Source: Candidatus Nanoarchaeia archaeon
Lineage (GTDB): Archaea; Nanobdellota; Nanobdellia; SCGC-AAA011-G17; JACPNG01
Length of the DNA stretch: 42,648 bases
Direction of reading: 5' to 3'
Assembly (NCBI GenBank): GCA_028714375.1
Contig: JAQTMK010000001.1
Coordinates: 200,988-243,635 of the forward strand
In this document: piece by piece, positions 8,145 through 16,270 of the stretch
How the letters are laid out: the number at the start of each line of letters is the position of its first letter
Position numbering within the stretch: position 1 is the first letter of the stretch
Made by a program: the position numbers and the translations under genes
The notes under the pieces: generated by a model
Told to the model about the DNA's origin: nothing
The model's input: only the letters and a program-made list of their open reading frames with translations
Databases searched by the model: none

Positions 8145-8190
8145 ATAAAAAGGTGGAATAAAAATTTAAATAGTAGTTTAATACAATAAT

Positions 8191-8868
8191 ATGATGTCAC
8201 CACAGCAATTTTTCATGCCTGAATTTCAAGTAGAAATAATTTACTCATTTATTCTAATACTTTCAAGCTTAATGATTTATGCAAAAACAAAAGAGATGTA
8301 TAATCTGACCGCAGACAAGGGAATAAAATATTTTAGGGAATCATTCCTGTTTTTTGCAATAGCTTTCTTTTCAAGATTTGTTATTATGTTTTTGTTTACT
8401 CTGTTTGGTATATCCAAGATATTTGATTTTTCCTCAAGAATAATTAGCTTGGCTAGTTCAATATTGTTTATTTACACAAGCACAATCGCAATATTTTATT
8501 TATTTTACAGTATGACTTGGAAAAAATGGGATGAAAATTCAAAAAAAGTAATTTATATCCATCTGATAACCGCAATCATAGTTCTTCTTGTAATTTTAAC
8601 AAGGAACGGATTTGTTTTGTTTGCTTCACAGTTAATTTTAAGTTTAATTACCTTGGGTATAGTTTTCAATAGATATCTAAATTCAAAAAACAAAAAAGCC
8701 ATGAGGGGTAATCTGATAATTTATACTTTATTGTTCATATTCTGGACATTCAACACAATCCAGCTGTTTGTTCCAGCATTTTTAGGTACATTCAAGATTT
8801 TGGTTTATCTTATTTCAATAGGTGCATTTTTGGCAATATTTTATGAAGTAATTAAAAGAACCGGGTAG
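8191..8868 (+). CDS. Multi-pass membrane protein of unknown function
   Basis: This 225-residue protein has about seven hydrophobic helices and an extracellular-looking N-terminus (MMSPQQFFMPEF). It has short charged loops such as KTKEMYNLTADKG and SMTWKKWDENSKK. No enzymatic motif is visible. A TATA-like ATTTAAATA lies ~25 nt before the ATG, implying a leaderless transcript. The next gene, a winged-helix regulator, follows after 6 nt, so the pair is an operon. A membrane protein paired with a small regulator could be a simple sensing unit; this is inference. Confidence 0.75.
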   Translation: MMSPQQFFMPEFQVEIIYSFILILSSLMIYAKTKEMYNLTADKGIKYFRESFLFFAIAFFSRFVIMFLFTLFGISKIFDFSSRIISLASSILFIYTSTIAIFYLFYSMTWKKWDENSKKVIYIHLITAIIVLLVILTRNGFVLFASQLILSLITLGIVFNRYLNSKNKKAMRGNLIIYTLLFIFWTFNTIQLFVPAFLGTFKILVYLISIGAFLAIFYEVIKRTG

Positions 8869-8874
8869 ATTTGT

Positions 8875-9147
8875 ATGGAGAGAAAAAGGGATAGGTTGGA
8901 GATAATTTATGATATACTGAAAACCATAAATAATAATCAGAATAAGATAAAATCTACTCCCCTTTTAAGAAAATCCAACTTATCTACCAAAAGATTTTCT
9001 GGATATGTTCAGGAACTGATTGAAAAGGAATTTATAAAAGAAGTAGGGATTAAGAACGAGAAACATTTCTACCTCACAGACAAGGGTTTTGCTTATCTTG
9101 AGAAATATAAGAACATTGTAAGTTTTATTGAGGACTTTGGGCTTTAA
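8875..9147 (+). CDS. Winged-helix transcriptional regulator (COG3432/HTH_45-like)
   Basis: The 90-residue protein has the layout of an archaeal single-domain winged helix. It starts RDRLEIIYDILKTI, then has a recognition helix region (STPLLRKSNLSTKRFSGYVQ) and a wing (KNEKHFYLTDKGFAYLEKYK). This pattern matches the COG3432 group. No metal-binding or ligand motif is evident. It is the second gene of an operon with the multi-pass membrane protein and may regulate that operon. Confidence 0.75.
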   Translation: MERKRDRLEIIYDILKTINNNQNKIKSTPLLRKSNLSTKRFSGYVQELIEKEFIKEVGIKNEKHFYLTDKGFAYLEKYKNIVSFIEDFGL

Positions 9148-9209
9148 AATTCATTTAAAAACAACTCGTTTTCGCAACCTTTTTATAATACCCTCTATTT
9201 TTAAAAACT

Positions 9210-10502
9210 ATGAAATTTCAATCAATACAGGACGCAATAAAACAGGAAAAAGGCAAAGTAGCCATTAGAGGATGGGTTTACAGGGAAAGAAAATCAAACC
9301 AGTTCATGTTTCTTGTTGTAAGGGATTCTTCAAACATAATTCAGTGTGTTCTTAAGAAAGAAAAAACCGATGATAAGACCTGGGAAGCAGCTGATAAATT
9401 ACTTATAGAAAGTTCAGTTGAAGTTGAAGGAACAATAAAAGAAGACAAAAGAGCACCAACAGGATATGAAATTGAAATTTCTAAACTAAATATAATTCAT
9501 TATGCAGAACCATTCCCAATAACAAAAGACCAAAGTGTTGAATTTTTGGCAGACAATAGACATTTATGGTTAAGATCTAGAAAAATGACTGCAATTTTAA
9601 AAATAAGATCAACAGTTTTTGGTGCTATTCATGAATACTTTAGGGAAAACGGATTTTATGAATATCAAAGTCCAATGTTCCAATCTATCCAGTGTGAGGG
9701 CGGTTCAACTTTGTTCGAAGTAAAATATTTCCAGGAAAAAACTTATTTGGCTCAAACTTGGCAGCTATATGCTGAACCAGCAATATTTGCTCTGGAAAAG
9801 ATTTATACTATTGCTCCTTCATTTAGGGCTGAAAAATCAAAAACTTCAAGGCACTTAACAGAATACTGGCATGCAGAGATGGAAGTTGCATGGGAAAACT
9901 TTGATGAAATTATTGATCATGGAGAAGGACTGATAAAACACATCGTAAAAAGAGTTTTAGAGAAAAACCAGGAAGATCTTAAAATTCTAGAAAGGGATAC
10001 TAAAAAATTAGAACCAACCATACATAAAAAGTTCCCAAGAATAACCTACGATGAAGCTTTGAAATTATTGGAAAAACAAGGGATTAAAATTCCATGGGGT
10101 AAAGATCTAAGAACTGTTGAAGAAGATAAACTTTCAGATTTGTTTGATACTCCAATAGCTGTAACTCATTATCCTAAAAAAGTAAAAGCATTCTATATGA
10201 AAGAAGAAGACAAGAATCCAAAAGTAGTTCGTGGAGTTGATTTTATAGCCCCAGAACATTATGGTGAAGTTATTGGGGGTAGTGAAAGAGAATCTGATGA
10301 GAAAAAGATAATCCAGAGATTAAAAGAAGAAGGCGAAAACATTGAAGAGTATAAATTTTATTTGGATACAAGGAAATATGGAAGTGTTCCTCACGGTGGA
10401 TTTGGTATGGGTATAGAAAGAGTTATTTCCTGGATTTGCGGTTTGGATAACATAAAAGATTCAATTCCATTCCCAAGAACGCCTTTGAGATTTAAGCCTT
10501 AA
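9210..10502 (+). CDS. asnS: Asparaginyl-tRNA synthetase
   Basis: This class IIb synthetase has 430 residues. An OB-fold domain at ~1-105 opens with VAIRGWVYRERKSNQFMF. Then come TLFEVKYFQEKTYLAQT, motif 2 with FRAEKSKTSRHLTEYWHAEME, and motif 3 with GSVPHGGFGMGIERV; it closes FPRTPLRFKP. The arrangement matches archaeal AsnRS closely, and it appears complete. A TATA box ~25 nt upstream implies a leaderless mRNA. The S66 peptidase gene follows 1 nt after its stop. Having AsnRS suggests tRNA-Asn is charged directly, so the AspRS here need not be non-discriminating. Confidence 0.93.
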   Translation: MKFQSIQDAIKQEKGKVAIRGWVYRERKSNQFMFLVVRDSSNIIQCVLKKEKTDDKTWEAADKLLIESSVEVEGTIKEDKRAPTGYEIEISKLNIIHYAEPFPITKDQSVEFLADNRHLWLRSRKMTAILKIRSTVFGAIHEYFRENGFYEYQSPMFQSIQCEGGSTLFEVKYFQEKTYLAQTWQLYAEPAIFALEKIYTIAPSFRAEKSKTSRHLTEYWHAEMEVAWENFDEIIDHGEGLIKHIVKRVLEKNQEDLKILERDTKKLEPTIHKKFPRITYDEALKLLEKQGIKIPWGKDLRTVEEDKLSDLFDTPIAVTHYPKKVKAFYMKEEDKNPKVVRGVDFIAPEHYGEVIGGSERESDEKKIIQRLKEEGENIEEYKFYLDTRKYGSVPHGGFGMGIERVISWICGLDNIKDSIPFPRTPLRFKP

Positions 10503-10503
10503 A

Positions 10504-11481
10504 ATGATTCCTTCAAAATTAAAGAATGGGGATGAAATTAGAATTGTTTCTCCATCAATGAGTTTGTCTGTAATAACAAAAGATTCTATAGAGATTGCAA
10601 CAGAGCGTCTTAAAAAAATGGGATTCAAGATCACTTATGGAAAAAATGCCGAAGAAACAGATGAGTCCCTATCATCATCAATAAAATCAAGAGTGCAAGA
10701 TATAAATGATGCCTTTAAGGACAAGAATGTAAAATGTGTTATGGCAACCATCGGAGGTTTTAATTCAAATCAATTGCTGAAATATTTGGATTATGATCTA
10801 ATAAAATCTAACCCCAAAATATTCTGTGGATACTCAGACATAACCGCATTGCAAAATGCAATTTATAAAAAAACAGGATTGGTAACTTACTCTGGACCAT
10901 GTTTTTCAAATTTCGGGATGTTAAATGGTATTGATTATACAATTGAGTATTTTAAAAAATGTTTGATAGATACTTCCCCATTCAAAATAAATCCCTCAGA
11001 GAAATGGAGCAATGATAAATGGTGGGAAAATCAGCAGGAAAGAAATTTTGTGGATAACAAAGGATTTAAAGGTATAAATGATGGAAAAGCAGAGGGAACA
11101 ATCGTAGGTGCTAATCTTTGTACATTCAATTTACTTCAGGGCACAGAGTTTATGCCGAGCCTTAAAGATTCAATATTGTTTATTGAAGACGATGGAGAAT
11201 CTAAAGCACACCATTTTGATAGAGATTTACAATCTTTAATTCATTTACCAGAATTTAATGGAGTTAAAGGGATAGTTATAGGAAGATTTCAGAATACCTC
11301 AGAGATAACCGATGAGAAATTAATTAAAATAATCAAAACAAAAAAAGAATTAGATAACATCCCCATAATCTCTAATGTGGATTTTGGGCATACTACCCCA
11401 CACATTACTTTTCCAATTGGGGGGAAAGCTAAAATTTCTGTTAAGACGGGAAATATAAAAATGGAGGTATTGGAACATTAA
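10504..11481 (+). CDS. S66-family LD-carboxypeptidase / MccF-like serine peptidase
   Basis: This 325-residue protein opens with KLKNGDEIRIVSPSMS, has the family block VMATIGGFNSNQLLKYLDYD, and carries the nucleophile elbow CGYSDITAL (Ser near 113). The later blocks FIEDDGE and NVDFGHTTPH would supply Glu and His. S66 enzymes cleave murein L,D-peptide bonds or, as MccF, peptidyl-nucleotide antibiotics. An archaeon lacking murein would more plausibly use it for detoxification or for peptides from a host or neighbour; that is inference. It is operonic with asnS. Confidence 0.88.
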   Translation: MIPSKLKNGDEIRIVSPSMSLSVITKDSIEIATERLKKMGFKITYGKNAEETDESLSSSIKSRVQDINDAFKDKNVKCVMATIGGFNSNQLLKYLDYDLIKSNPKIFCGYSDITALQNAIYKKTGLVTYSGPCFSNFGMLNGIDYTIEYFKKCLIDTSPFKINPSEKWSNDKWWENQQERNFVDNKGFKGINDGKAEGTIVGANLCTFNLLQGTEFMPSLKDSILFIEDDGESKAHHFDRDLQSLIHLPEFNGVKGIVIGRFQNTSEITDEKLIKIIKTKKELDNIPIISNVDFGHTTPHITFPIGGKAKISVKTGNIKMEVLEH

Positions 11482-11482
11482 A

Positions 11483-11650
11483 ATGAAAATCTTTAAAAGA
11501 AAAACAGGAATCTGGATGATGGTTATAGGAATTGCCATGCAGTTCTTAAATATTTTAACCTATGGCCTTTGGGAAATAGACATAGATATTTTTGGAGCAT
11601 TTATTTTTATTATAGGACTAGTAATTATGATAATTTGGTGGAAAAAATAA
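11483..11650 (+). CDS. Small two-TM membrane protein (55 aa)
   Basis: The 55-codon frame starts 1 nt after the S66 peptidase stop. The product begins MKIFKRKTGIWMM and has two hydrophobic segments, roughly residues 10-26 and 36-52, separated by an acidic turn (EIDIDIF), and ends IIWWKK. Spacing and membrane-like composition support a real gene at the end of the asnS operon. No family is recognised. Confidence 0.6.
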   Translation: MKIFKRKTGIWMMVIGIAMQFLNILTYGLWEIDIDIFGAFIFIIGLVIMIIWWKK

Positions 11651-11653
11651 AAA

Positions 11654-12154
11654 TTAACTCCTAATCATATACCTTGGAATTGCCTTTTCTTTAATCATTC
11701 TTTTTGTTTTATTTTCGACAGTTTGAAAACCTTTTTTTCTATAAAAATGTTTTTTTAAAATTTCAATATTTTCCTTGATTGTTTTTGGTAAAGTAAAATT
11801 ATATAACTCTCCAATGTCTGCTAGATTTTTAGCCTCTTTAATGTCTTTATTATTTTCAAAAATCATCACTTTAATTTTATTTTTTGTAAGTGTTGCGGCA
11901 GTTGTCTTATGGCTGCCATCTAATAAAAAATACTCAGCTTTTAGATTAATTTTTTCAAATTCCTTAAATTTTAAATTATAATTTTTGTTAAAGACTGGAA
12001 TTACTAATTTTTTATGTATGACTAGACAAGGTGGGATAATTTTTCCATAACCCTCTTTAAATATTTTGAAGAATATTTTTAATATATGTTCATTATAAAC
12101 TGGATAATCATTTAAAGTTATTATTTGATTAGGATTTAATTCTTTTATTTTCAT
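11654..12154 (-). CDS. ParB/sulfiredoxin-fold protein
   Basis: This 166-residue protein resembles ParB/Srx-like domains. A short N-terminal block (LNPNQIITLNDYPVYNEHIL) is followed by beta strands and the core EYFLLDGSHKTTAATLTK. DGSHK stands where ParB and SerK-type kinases have DGxHR/ERR nucleotide-binding motifs. The His is kept and Lys replaces Arg. The C-terminal third is basic and helical. It is divergent from the P-loop kinase gene, 81 bp away. Roles as a nucleotide-dependent switch or a small-molecule kinase are open; chromosome segregation is not supported. Confidence 0.65.
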   Translation of the reverse strand: MKIKELNPNQIITLNDYPVYNEHILKIFFKIFKEGYGKIIPPCLVIHKKLVIPVFNKNYNLKFKEFEKINLKAEYFLLDGSHKTTAATLTKNKIKVMIFENNKDIKEAKNLADIGELYNFTLPKTIKENIEILKKHFYRKKGFQTVENKTKRMIKEKAIPRYMIRS

Positions 12155-12235
12155 ATTAAAGGGATTGTAATCTAATTTATATTACTATCTAAACCAAAGG
12201 AAAAGGTTTATAATTGTTTAATATTCCGTTTTAAT

Positions 12236-12757
12236 ATGAGTTATTTCATTATCATTCGAGGGCCTTTAGGAATTGGAAAATCTACAATAGCGAAAGCTTT
12301 AGCTAAGAAATTAAGCGCAGAGTATATTTCAATGGATCAGATTTTAAAAGAAAATGGATTAGATGTAAGAGGGAATGAACCATGTATTCCTGCGAGAAAT
12401 TTTATTAAAGCAAATGAAATAGTATTGTCGAAAGTTAAAAGAGATTTGAAAGACAAAATTGTTATTTTTGATGGTTGTTTTTATCATAAAGAGCAAATTA
12501 AACATTTAGAAGTATATTTACCCTTTGAACATTATGAATTTAATCTAAAAGCACCTATTGAAGTTTGTATAGCAAGAGATAGTAAAAGAAAACAATCATA
12601 CGGAGAGGGTGCTGCAAGAGCAGTTTATAGTTTGGTTACAAAATTTGACCATGGAATAAATATAGATACTGAAAATAAGACTAAGAATCAAGTAGTTAAA
12701 GAAATTCTTTCGCATTTACCCCCAAGATTTAATTTAAGAGTTGTAAAAACATTATAA
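12236..12757 (+). CDS. P-loop kinase-like NTPase (AAA_33 type)
   Basis: This 173-residue protein has Walker A GPLGIGKST at ~9-17, an acidic strand end (YISMDQ), and the second strand VIFDGCFYHKEQ with a likely base-binding aspartate. A lid-like region RDSKRKQSYGEGAARAVY with several arginines follows. This is the plan of small-molecule or polynucleotide-5' kinases of the zeta-toxin/APS-kinase class. No toxin-specific motif is clear. A TATA box centred 26 nt before the ATG implies a leaderless mRNA. The 3' end overlaps the convergent membrane protein gene by 6 bases. Confidence 0.75.
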   Translation: MSYFIIIRGPLGIGKSTIAKALAKKLSAEYISMDQILKENGLDVRGNEPCIPARNFIKANEIVLSKVKRDLKDKIVIFDGCFYHKEQIKHLEVYLPFEHYEFNLKAPIEVCIARDSKRKQSYGEGAARAVYSLVTKFDHGINIDTENKTKNQVVKEILSHLPPRFNLRVVKTL

Positions 12758-13201
12758 TTTTTTCTTTTTAAAATGACTTAGACTTATTCTAAGAGTAACA
12801 ATAATCCCCACAATAAGAAATGCCCAAATAACTCCCACAATTATACCCATAGGAAATTTAGGAAAGTTTACTAGCAGCCAAATTAATGAGGCCAATAAGA
12901 TAGTAAATATAATAATAAAAATGGTTAAAGCTATACCAAAATCATAGAAAAAAGCTTGAGACTTTAGAAAAGTTCTTTTTTTCTTATATCTTAAATTTAA
13001 TCCTAAAATGATAAGATATATAACAAAAATTGGAAAGGGAGCTAATAACATAGTCGATGCAACTACCTTAAGGACAACATCTATCCCCAAATCAAAAGTT
13101 TTTTCTTCTGGAAAATATTGGAGAACTCCAAACATACAAGCAACTAATAAAGTTATAATTGCCAATCTTAATAATTCATCATTTGTTTGTTTTTGTTCCA
13201 T
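12752..13201 (-). CDS. Four-TM membrane protein of unknown function
   Basis: This 149-residue protein has four hydrophobic helices, near residues 12-28, 42-68, 85-112 and 116-140. A basic cytoplasmic loop (RYKKKRTFLKSQ) lies between helices 2 and 3, and it ends in a KKKKL tail. No catalytic motif is visible. It lies just downstream of the twin-ATPase operon in the same orientation (22-nt gap) and could be its last gene, though nothing in its sequence proves a link. Confidence 0.65.
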   Translation of the reverse strand: MEQKQTNDELLRLAIITLLVACMFGVLQYFPEEKTFDLGIDVVLKVVASTMLLAPFPIFVIYLIILGLNLRYKKKRTFLKSQAFFYDFGIALTIFIIIFTILLASLIWLLVNFPKFPMGIIVGVIWAFLIVGIIVTLRISLSHFKKKKL

Positions 13202-13222
13202 TTTAAGAATAAAGTATCTTTT

Positions 13223-13918
13223 TTATCCAAAAACTTCTTTAATATGTTCCTTGGTTACTTTCAAGTCGCCTTTCTTGACAGCAACTTTACAGACAGCTTC
13301 ACAGTTCTGCAATAAAGTTCTTGGATTATACTCAGACATCTTAAACAGTTCTTTTATCATATCATTGCTTATAATATCCAGACTTCCGATTCTTTTTCTT
13401 ACAATGTCAATTGCAATGTTATCGTCAAGTCTGCCTAATTTAATAATATTATCTCCAACCAAGTCTTTAATACCATCAACTTTGATCGCTTTGATGTCAG
13501 AACTTACAAAAATAATACTTTTAAAGTGATTTCCAAAATAATCCTTGATAATCCTTGCATCAGTATCACCCAAATCCTGAACTTCATCCAGTAACAAAAT
13601 CAAGTTATCATCCATCATTCCAAACAATTTAGTCCAGAAAGTTCTTCCCTTAATCAAACTATCAACATCAATGCTAGATTCAGTCCTGTTGCAGGAATAA
13701 TAGATTAATTTCTTCTCACCGCCAAATCTTTCAATAATTCTTTTAAGAATAGAAGTTTTACCCCTACCATATCCCCCTTCAATGAATAAAACCTCTCCGT
13801 TTTCAATCTTGCTTAAAATTAAATCAATATCATACCCATAAATCTCATTGTCAAAAGCACCAGGCTTTATGCTGAATGGGTTGTTCCAAAATCCTAATTC
13901 CCTAAACCATATATCCAT
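13223..13918 (-). CDS. Orc1/ExeA-like AAA ATPase A of a tandem pair
   Basis: This 231-residue ATPase begins MDIWFRELGFWNNPFS, an xxNPF entry motif seen in ExeA-like ATPases. It has Walker A GGYGRGKTS (48-56), Walker B LILLLDEVQ (D111, E112), a sensor-1-like strand SIIFVSSD and a helical lid (SEYNPRTLLQNCEAVCKVA). It aligns along its length with the next gene upstream, so the two arose by duplication. It starts 1 nt after that gene's stop. ATP-driven remodelling of a membrane-linked partner is the simplest reading; the target is unknown. Confidence 0.75.
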   Translation of the reverse strand: MDIWFRELGFWNNPFSIKPGAFDNEIYGYDIDLILSKIENGEVLFIEGGYGRGKTSILKRIIERFGGEKKLIYYSCNRTESSIDVDSLIKGRTFWTKLFGMMDDNLILLLDEVQDLGDTDARIIKDYFGNHFKSIIFVSSDIKAIKVDGIKDLVGDNIIKLGRLDDNIAIDIVRKRIGSLDIISNDMIKELFKMSEYNPRTLLQNCEAVCKVAVKKGDLKVTKEHIKEVFG

Positions 13919-13919
13919 T

Positions 13920-14777
13920 TTAGTAGTACCTCTCTGCTACATCTTCATACATTATTTTAAGATCATCATCGTTTCCTTTTTTAGGAGCTTGTTTTTTAGG
14001 TTCTTCTTTCTTTTTCTTAACTTCTTCTTTTTTCTCAGCTTTTTTAACAGGTTTAGTTTCCTTGACCTCTTCTTTAACAGCTTTTTCTCCGTCAAATATG
14101 ACTTTAGCTTCTTCTTTACTTACCTTTTCAGATTTCTGCTCAAGAGAAAACTTAACCAAATCTTCACAGGTTTTTAAGAAATTTTTAACATTCTTGTCGC
14201 TTTTCTTGAAAGCGTTTTTGATAATAGCTTCTGAAATCAGATCTTTTCCGTTTAATCTTTCTTCAACAATCTCGACTGCATCATCTTCATCAAGTTCAGG
14301 AACAGTTAAGATTTTGCTAATCCTGTCTTTAAGACTATCACTAAAGTTTAATCTTTTGTAATTAACACCGGTAAATATGATGCTCCTTATGTAATTCTGG
14401 TCATAGAAATATTTTATCCTTTCAGTGTTTTTTCTGGATAATTCTTCAATATCATCAAACAATAAAATCATATCTTTAGGGGTTTTACTAAATAATCTTT
14501 TGATAAATCCGTATTTGTGAGTCAAAACTTCTTCAACGTTTAGGTCTTTAATCTCGCTGCATTTGATGTAAACAACCTTTCCCTTGCCTTTAAATCTGTC
14601 AATAACTCTTCTTAGAATAGCAGTTTTACCGCTTCCTTCTTTACCTTCAATAAATATAATATTTCCAGCGTGAACTCCATAGATAGCTTCATCAATAACT
14701 TCATCATAACCAATCATCCTTATTTCAGGATTGTCTTCAAAAGGATTAAAATCAAAATCTAAATCTTCATACCACAT
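13920..14777 (-). CDS. Orc1/ExeA-like AAA ATPase B with a charged tail
   Basis: This is the paralogue of ATPase A. It begins MWYEDLDFDFNPFED, matching the N-terminus of A, which is why the ATG at 14777 is chosen over the one at 14819. Walker A is GKEGSGKT (45-52) and Walker B MILLFDDIEEL (D108, D109), so A's DE is DD here. The lid is SDKNVKNFLKTCEDLV. After ~220 it has a K/E/P-rich linker, then a distinct end LKIMYEDVAERYY that may dock a partner. The start overlaps the TM protein gene by 11 nt. Confidence 0.75.
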   Translation of the reverse strand: MWYEDLDFDFNPFEDNPEIRMIGYDEVIDEAIYGVHAGNIIFIEGKEGSGKTAILRRVIDRFKGKGKVVYIKCSEIKDLNVEEVLTHKYGFIKRLFSKTPKDMILLFDDIEELSRKNTERIKYFYDQNYIRSIIFTGVNYKRLNFSDSLKDRISKILTVPELDEDDAVEIVEERLNGKDLISEAIIKNAFKKSDKNVKNFLKTCEDLVKFSLEQKSEKVSKEEAKVIFDGEKAVKEEVKETKPVKKAEKKEEVKKKKEEPKKQAPKKGNDDDLKIMYEDVAERYY

Positions 14778-14997
14778 TCTCTTCCAGCTCCCTTGCTTTG
14801 TTTCTGTAATAATCAGCATCCTGGTAATATTCTTCAGCTAATTCCTTGTCTCCAATCTGGTGAGACTCTTCCCCTTTCTTATGCATTTTCATAGCTTTTT
14901 TATAATATTTTTCAGGGGTTTTCTTGAACATCTTAATTACAATAATCAAAACTACAATCACCCCAATTATTATCAGTACTTTATACAAAGTGTCCAT
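14767..14997 (-). CDS. Membrane-anchored helical-hairpin protein of the ATPase operon
   Basis: The 76-residue protein has one N-terminal TM at ~4-21. A cytoplasmic pair of helices follows, running from EKYYKKAMKMHKKGEESHQ to AEEYYQDADYYRNKARELEE. The spacing of Ala, Gly and Tyr resembles a TPR or MIT hairpin. It is the first gene of the operon, and ATPase B starts within its last codons, so equal expression is likely. It probably recruits one or both ATPases to the membrane, but that is inference. Confidence 0.65.
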   Translation of the reverse strand: MDTLYKVLIIIGVIVVLIIVIKMFKKTPEKYYKKAMKMHKKGEESHQIGDKELAEEYYQDADYYRNKARELEENVV

Positions 14998-15056
14998 TCA
15001 ATTTCAATAAAGAAGTTATTTTATAAACATTATGTCAATCTAACATATATACCAAA

Positions 15057-16268
15057 TTAAATTTGTTCTAGGGTAATAATGGCAGAATTTTTCTCATTTA
15101 AATATTTATTAACAACCCTTACAACATCTTCCTTGCTTACCTTGTTAATCTTCTTGACATAATTCTCCAAATCCTTAAGATTATTTGTCAAGTCCCATGC
15201 AGAAATTAACATTCCTCTCTTGTCTTTCTCTTCCATCTGGAGCAGATAAGCTCCTTCCTGATAGTCTTTTGCTTTCTTCAGATCCTTGTCTGAAATCTTT
15301 TTTAATTTATTAATTTCAGTAAATATTATTTCTTTTATTTTTGGAATGTTCTTCTTGTTTGTTCCGATATAAATCCCCAAAAACCCATAGTCAGTTCCGT
15401 TATCTGTATATGAACCCAAAATATAAGCTAATCCTCTTTTTGTTCTTATTTCATCAAATAGTTTTGAAGATTGGCCTTTGCACAAAATAGCATTGATAAC
15501 ATCAATGACATAGCTTTCTTCATCGTCTCTTGGCATCGTCCTGAAACCAACAACCATATAACTCTGGTTTATTTTTTTCTTTTCAGAATAGGTTATTAAA
15601 TTATTAAGCGGTTTTTCGTTTATGATTTCTCTTTTTGATCCTTTCCCTTTCCTTAAATTATTAAAATTATCTTTAACTAATTTAACTATTTCCGGTTTGT
15701 TAAAGTCACCGATAACAATGACTTCAGTATTTTCTTTGACATAATACTTATTGTAAAAATCAATTATTTTTTTCCTGTTGACTTTTAAAACAGTTCCTTT
15801 TCTCCCATAAATCGGATTCTTTACAGGATTTTTGTTAAACAATTTGTTAAGCAAAACAGTCCACTGATATATTTTTGGATCATCCCAGACCATGTTTATT
15901 TCATCAGCAACAACTTTTTTCTCTTTCTCAAGCGATTTTTCATTGAAAACAGAATTCTTTATCATGTCAGATAAAGTTTCAAAAGCAAGACCAGTATGTT
16001 TCTTGGCAATTCTTACATAATAAACAGTTTTTTCATTGTCTGTAAAAGCATTCATTTCTCCGCCGTATTTTTCAATAGAATTACTTAACTCCATTGCGCT
16101 TTTGGTTTTAGTTCCTTCAAAAACCATATGTTCAATAAGATGGCAGATCCCTGCTTCGTCTCTATTTTCATAATTAGATCCAACCTTGACTCTTACAAAA
16201 ACAGCTACAGAAGTTCCTTTAACTCTGTCAAGAATTAAATCTATCCCATTAACATTTATTTTTTCCAT
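15057..16268 (-). CDS. M16-family zinc peptidase
   Basis: This 403-residue protease carries the inverted zinc motif HLIEHMVFEGT (H43, E46, H47), with the third ligand expected in the VADEINMVWDDP region. A second M16 half follows from about 200 (SYMVVGFRTMPRDDEESYVIDVINAIL, GQSSKLFDEIRTKRGLAYILGSY). M16 enzymes form clam-shell chambers that degrade unfolded peptides. There is no signal peptide, so it acts in the cytoplasm. The gene starts 2 nt after the M29 aminopeptidase, giving a peptide-degradation operon. Confidence 0.92.
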   Translation of the reverse strand: MEKINVNGIDLILDRVKGTSVAVFVRVKVGSNYENRDEAGICHLIEHMVFEGTKTKSAMELSNSIEKYGGEMNAFTDNEKTVYYVRIAKKHTGLAFETLSDMIKNSVFNEKSLEKEKKVVADEINMVWDDPKIYQWTVLLNKLFNKNPVKNPIYGRKGTVLKVNRKKIIDFYNKYYVKENTEVIVIGDFNKPEIVKLVKDNFNNLRKGKGSKREIINEKPLNNLITYSEKKKINQSYMVVGFRTMPRDDEESYVIDVINAILCKGQSSKLFDEIRTKRGLAYILGSYTDNGTDYGFLGIYIGTNKKNIPKIKEIIFTEINKLKKISDKDLKKAKDYQEGAYLLQMEEKDKRGMLISAWDLTNNLKDLENYVKKINKVSKEDVVRVVNKYLNEKNSAIITLEQI

Positions 16269-16270
16269 GT

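Noticed and set aside
11654..12757. Toxin-antitoxin pair formed by the ParB-like and kinase genes
   Set aside because: The genes are divergent, not operonic, and the kinase lacks clear zeta-toxin features.
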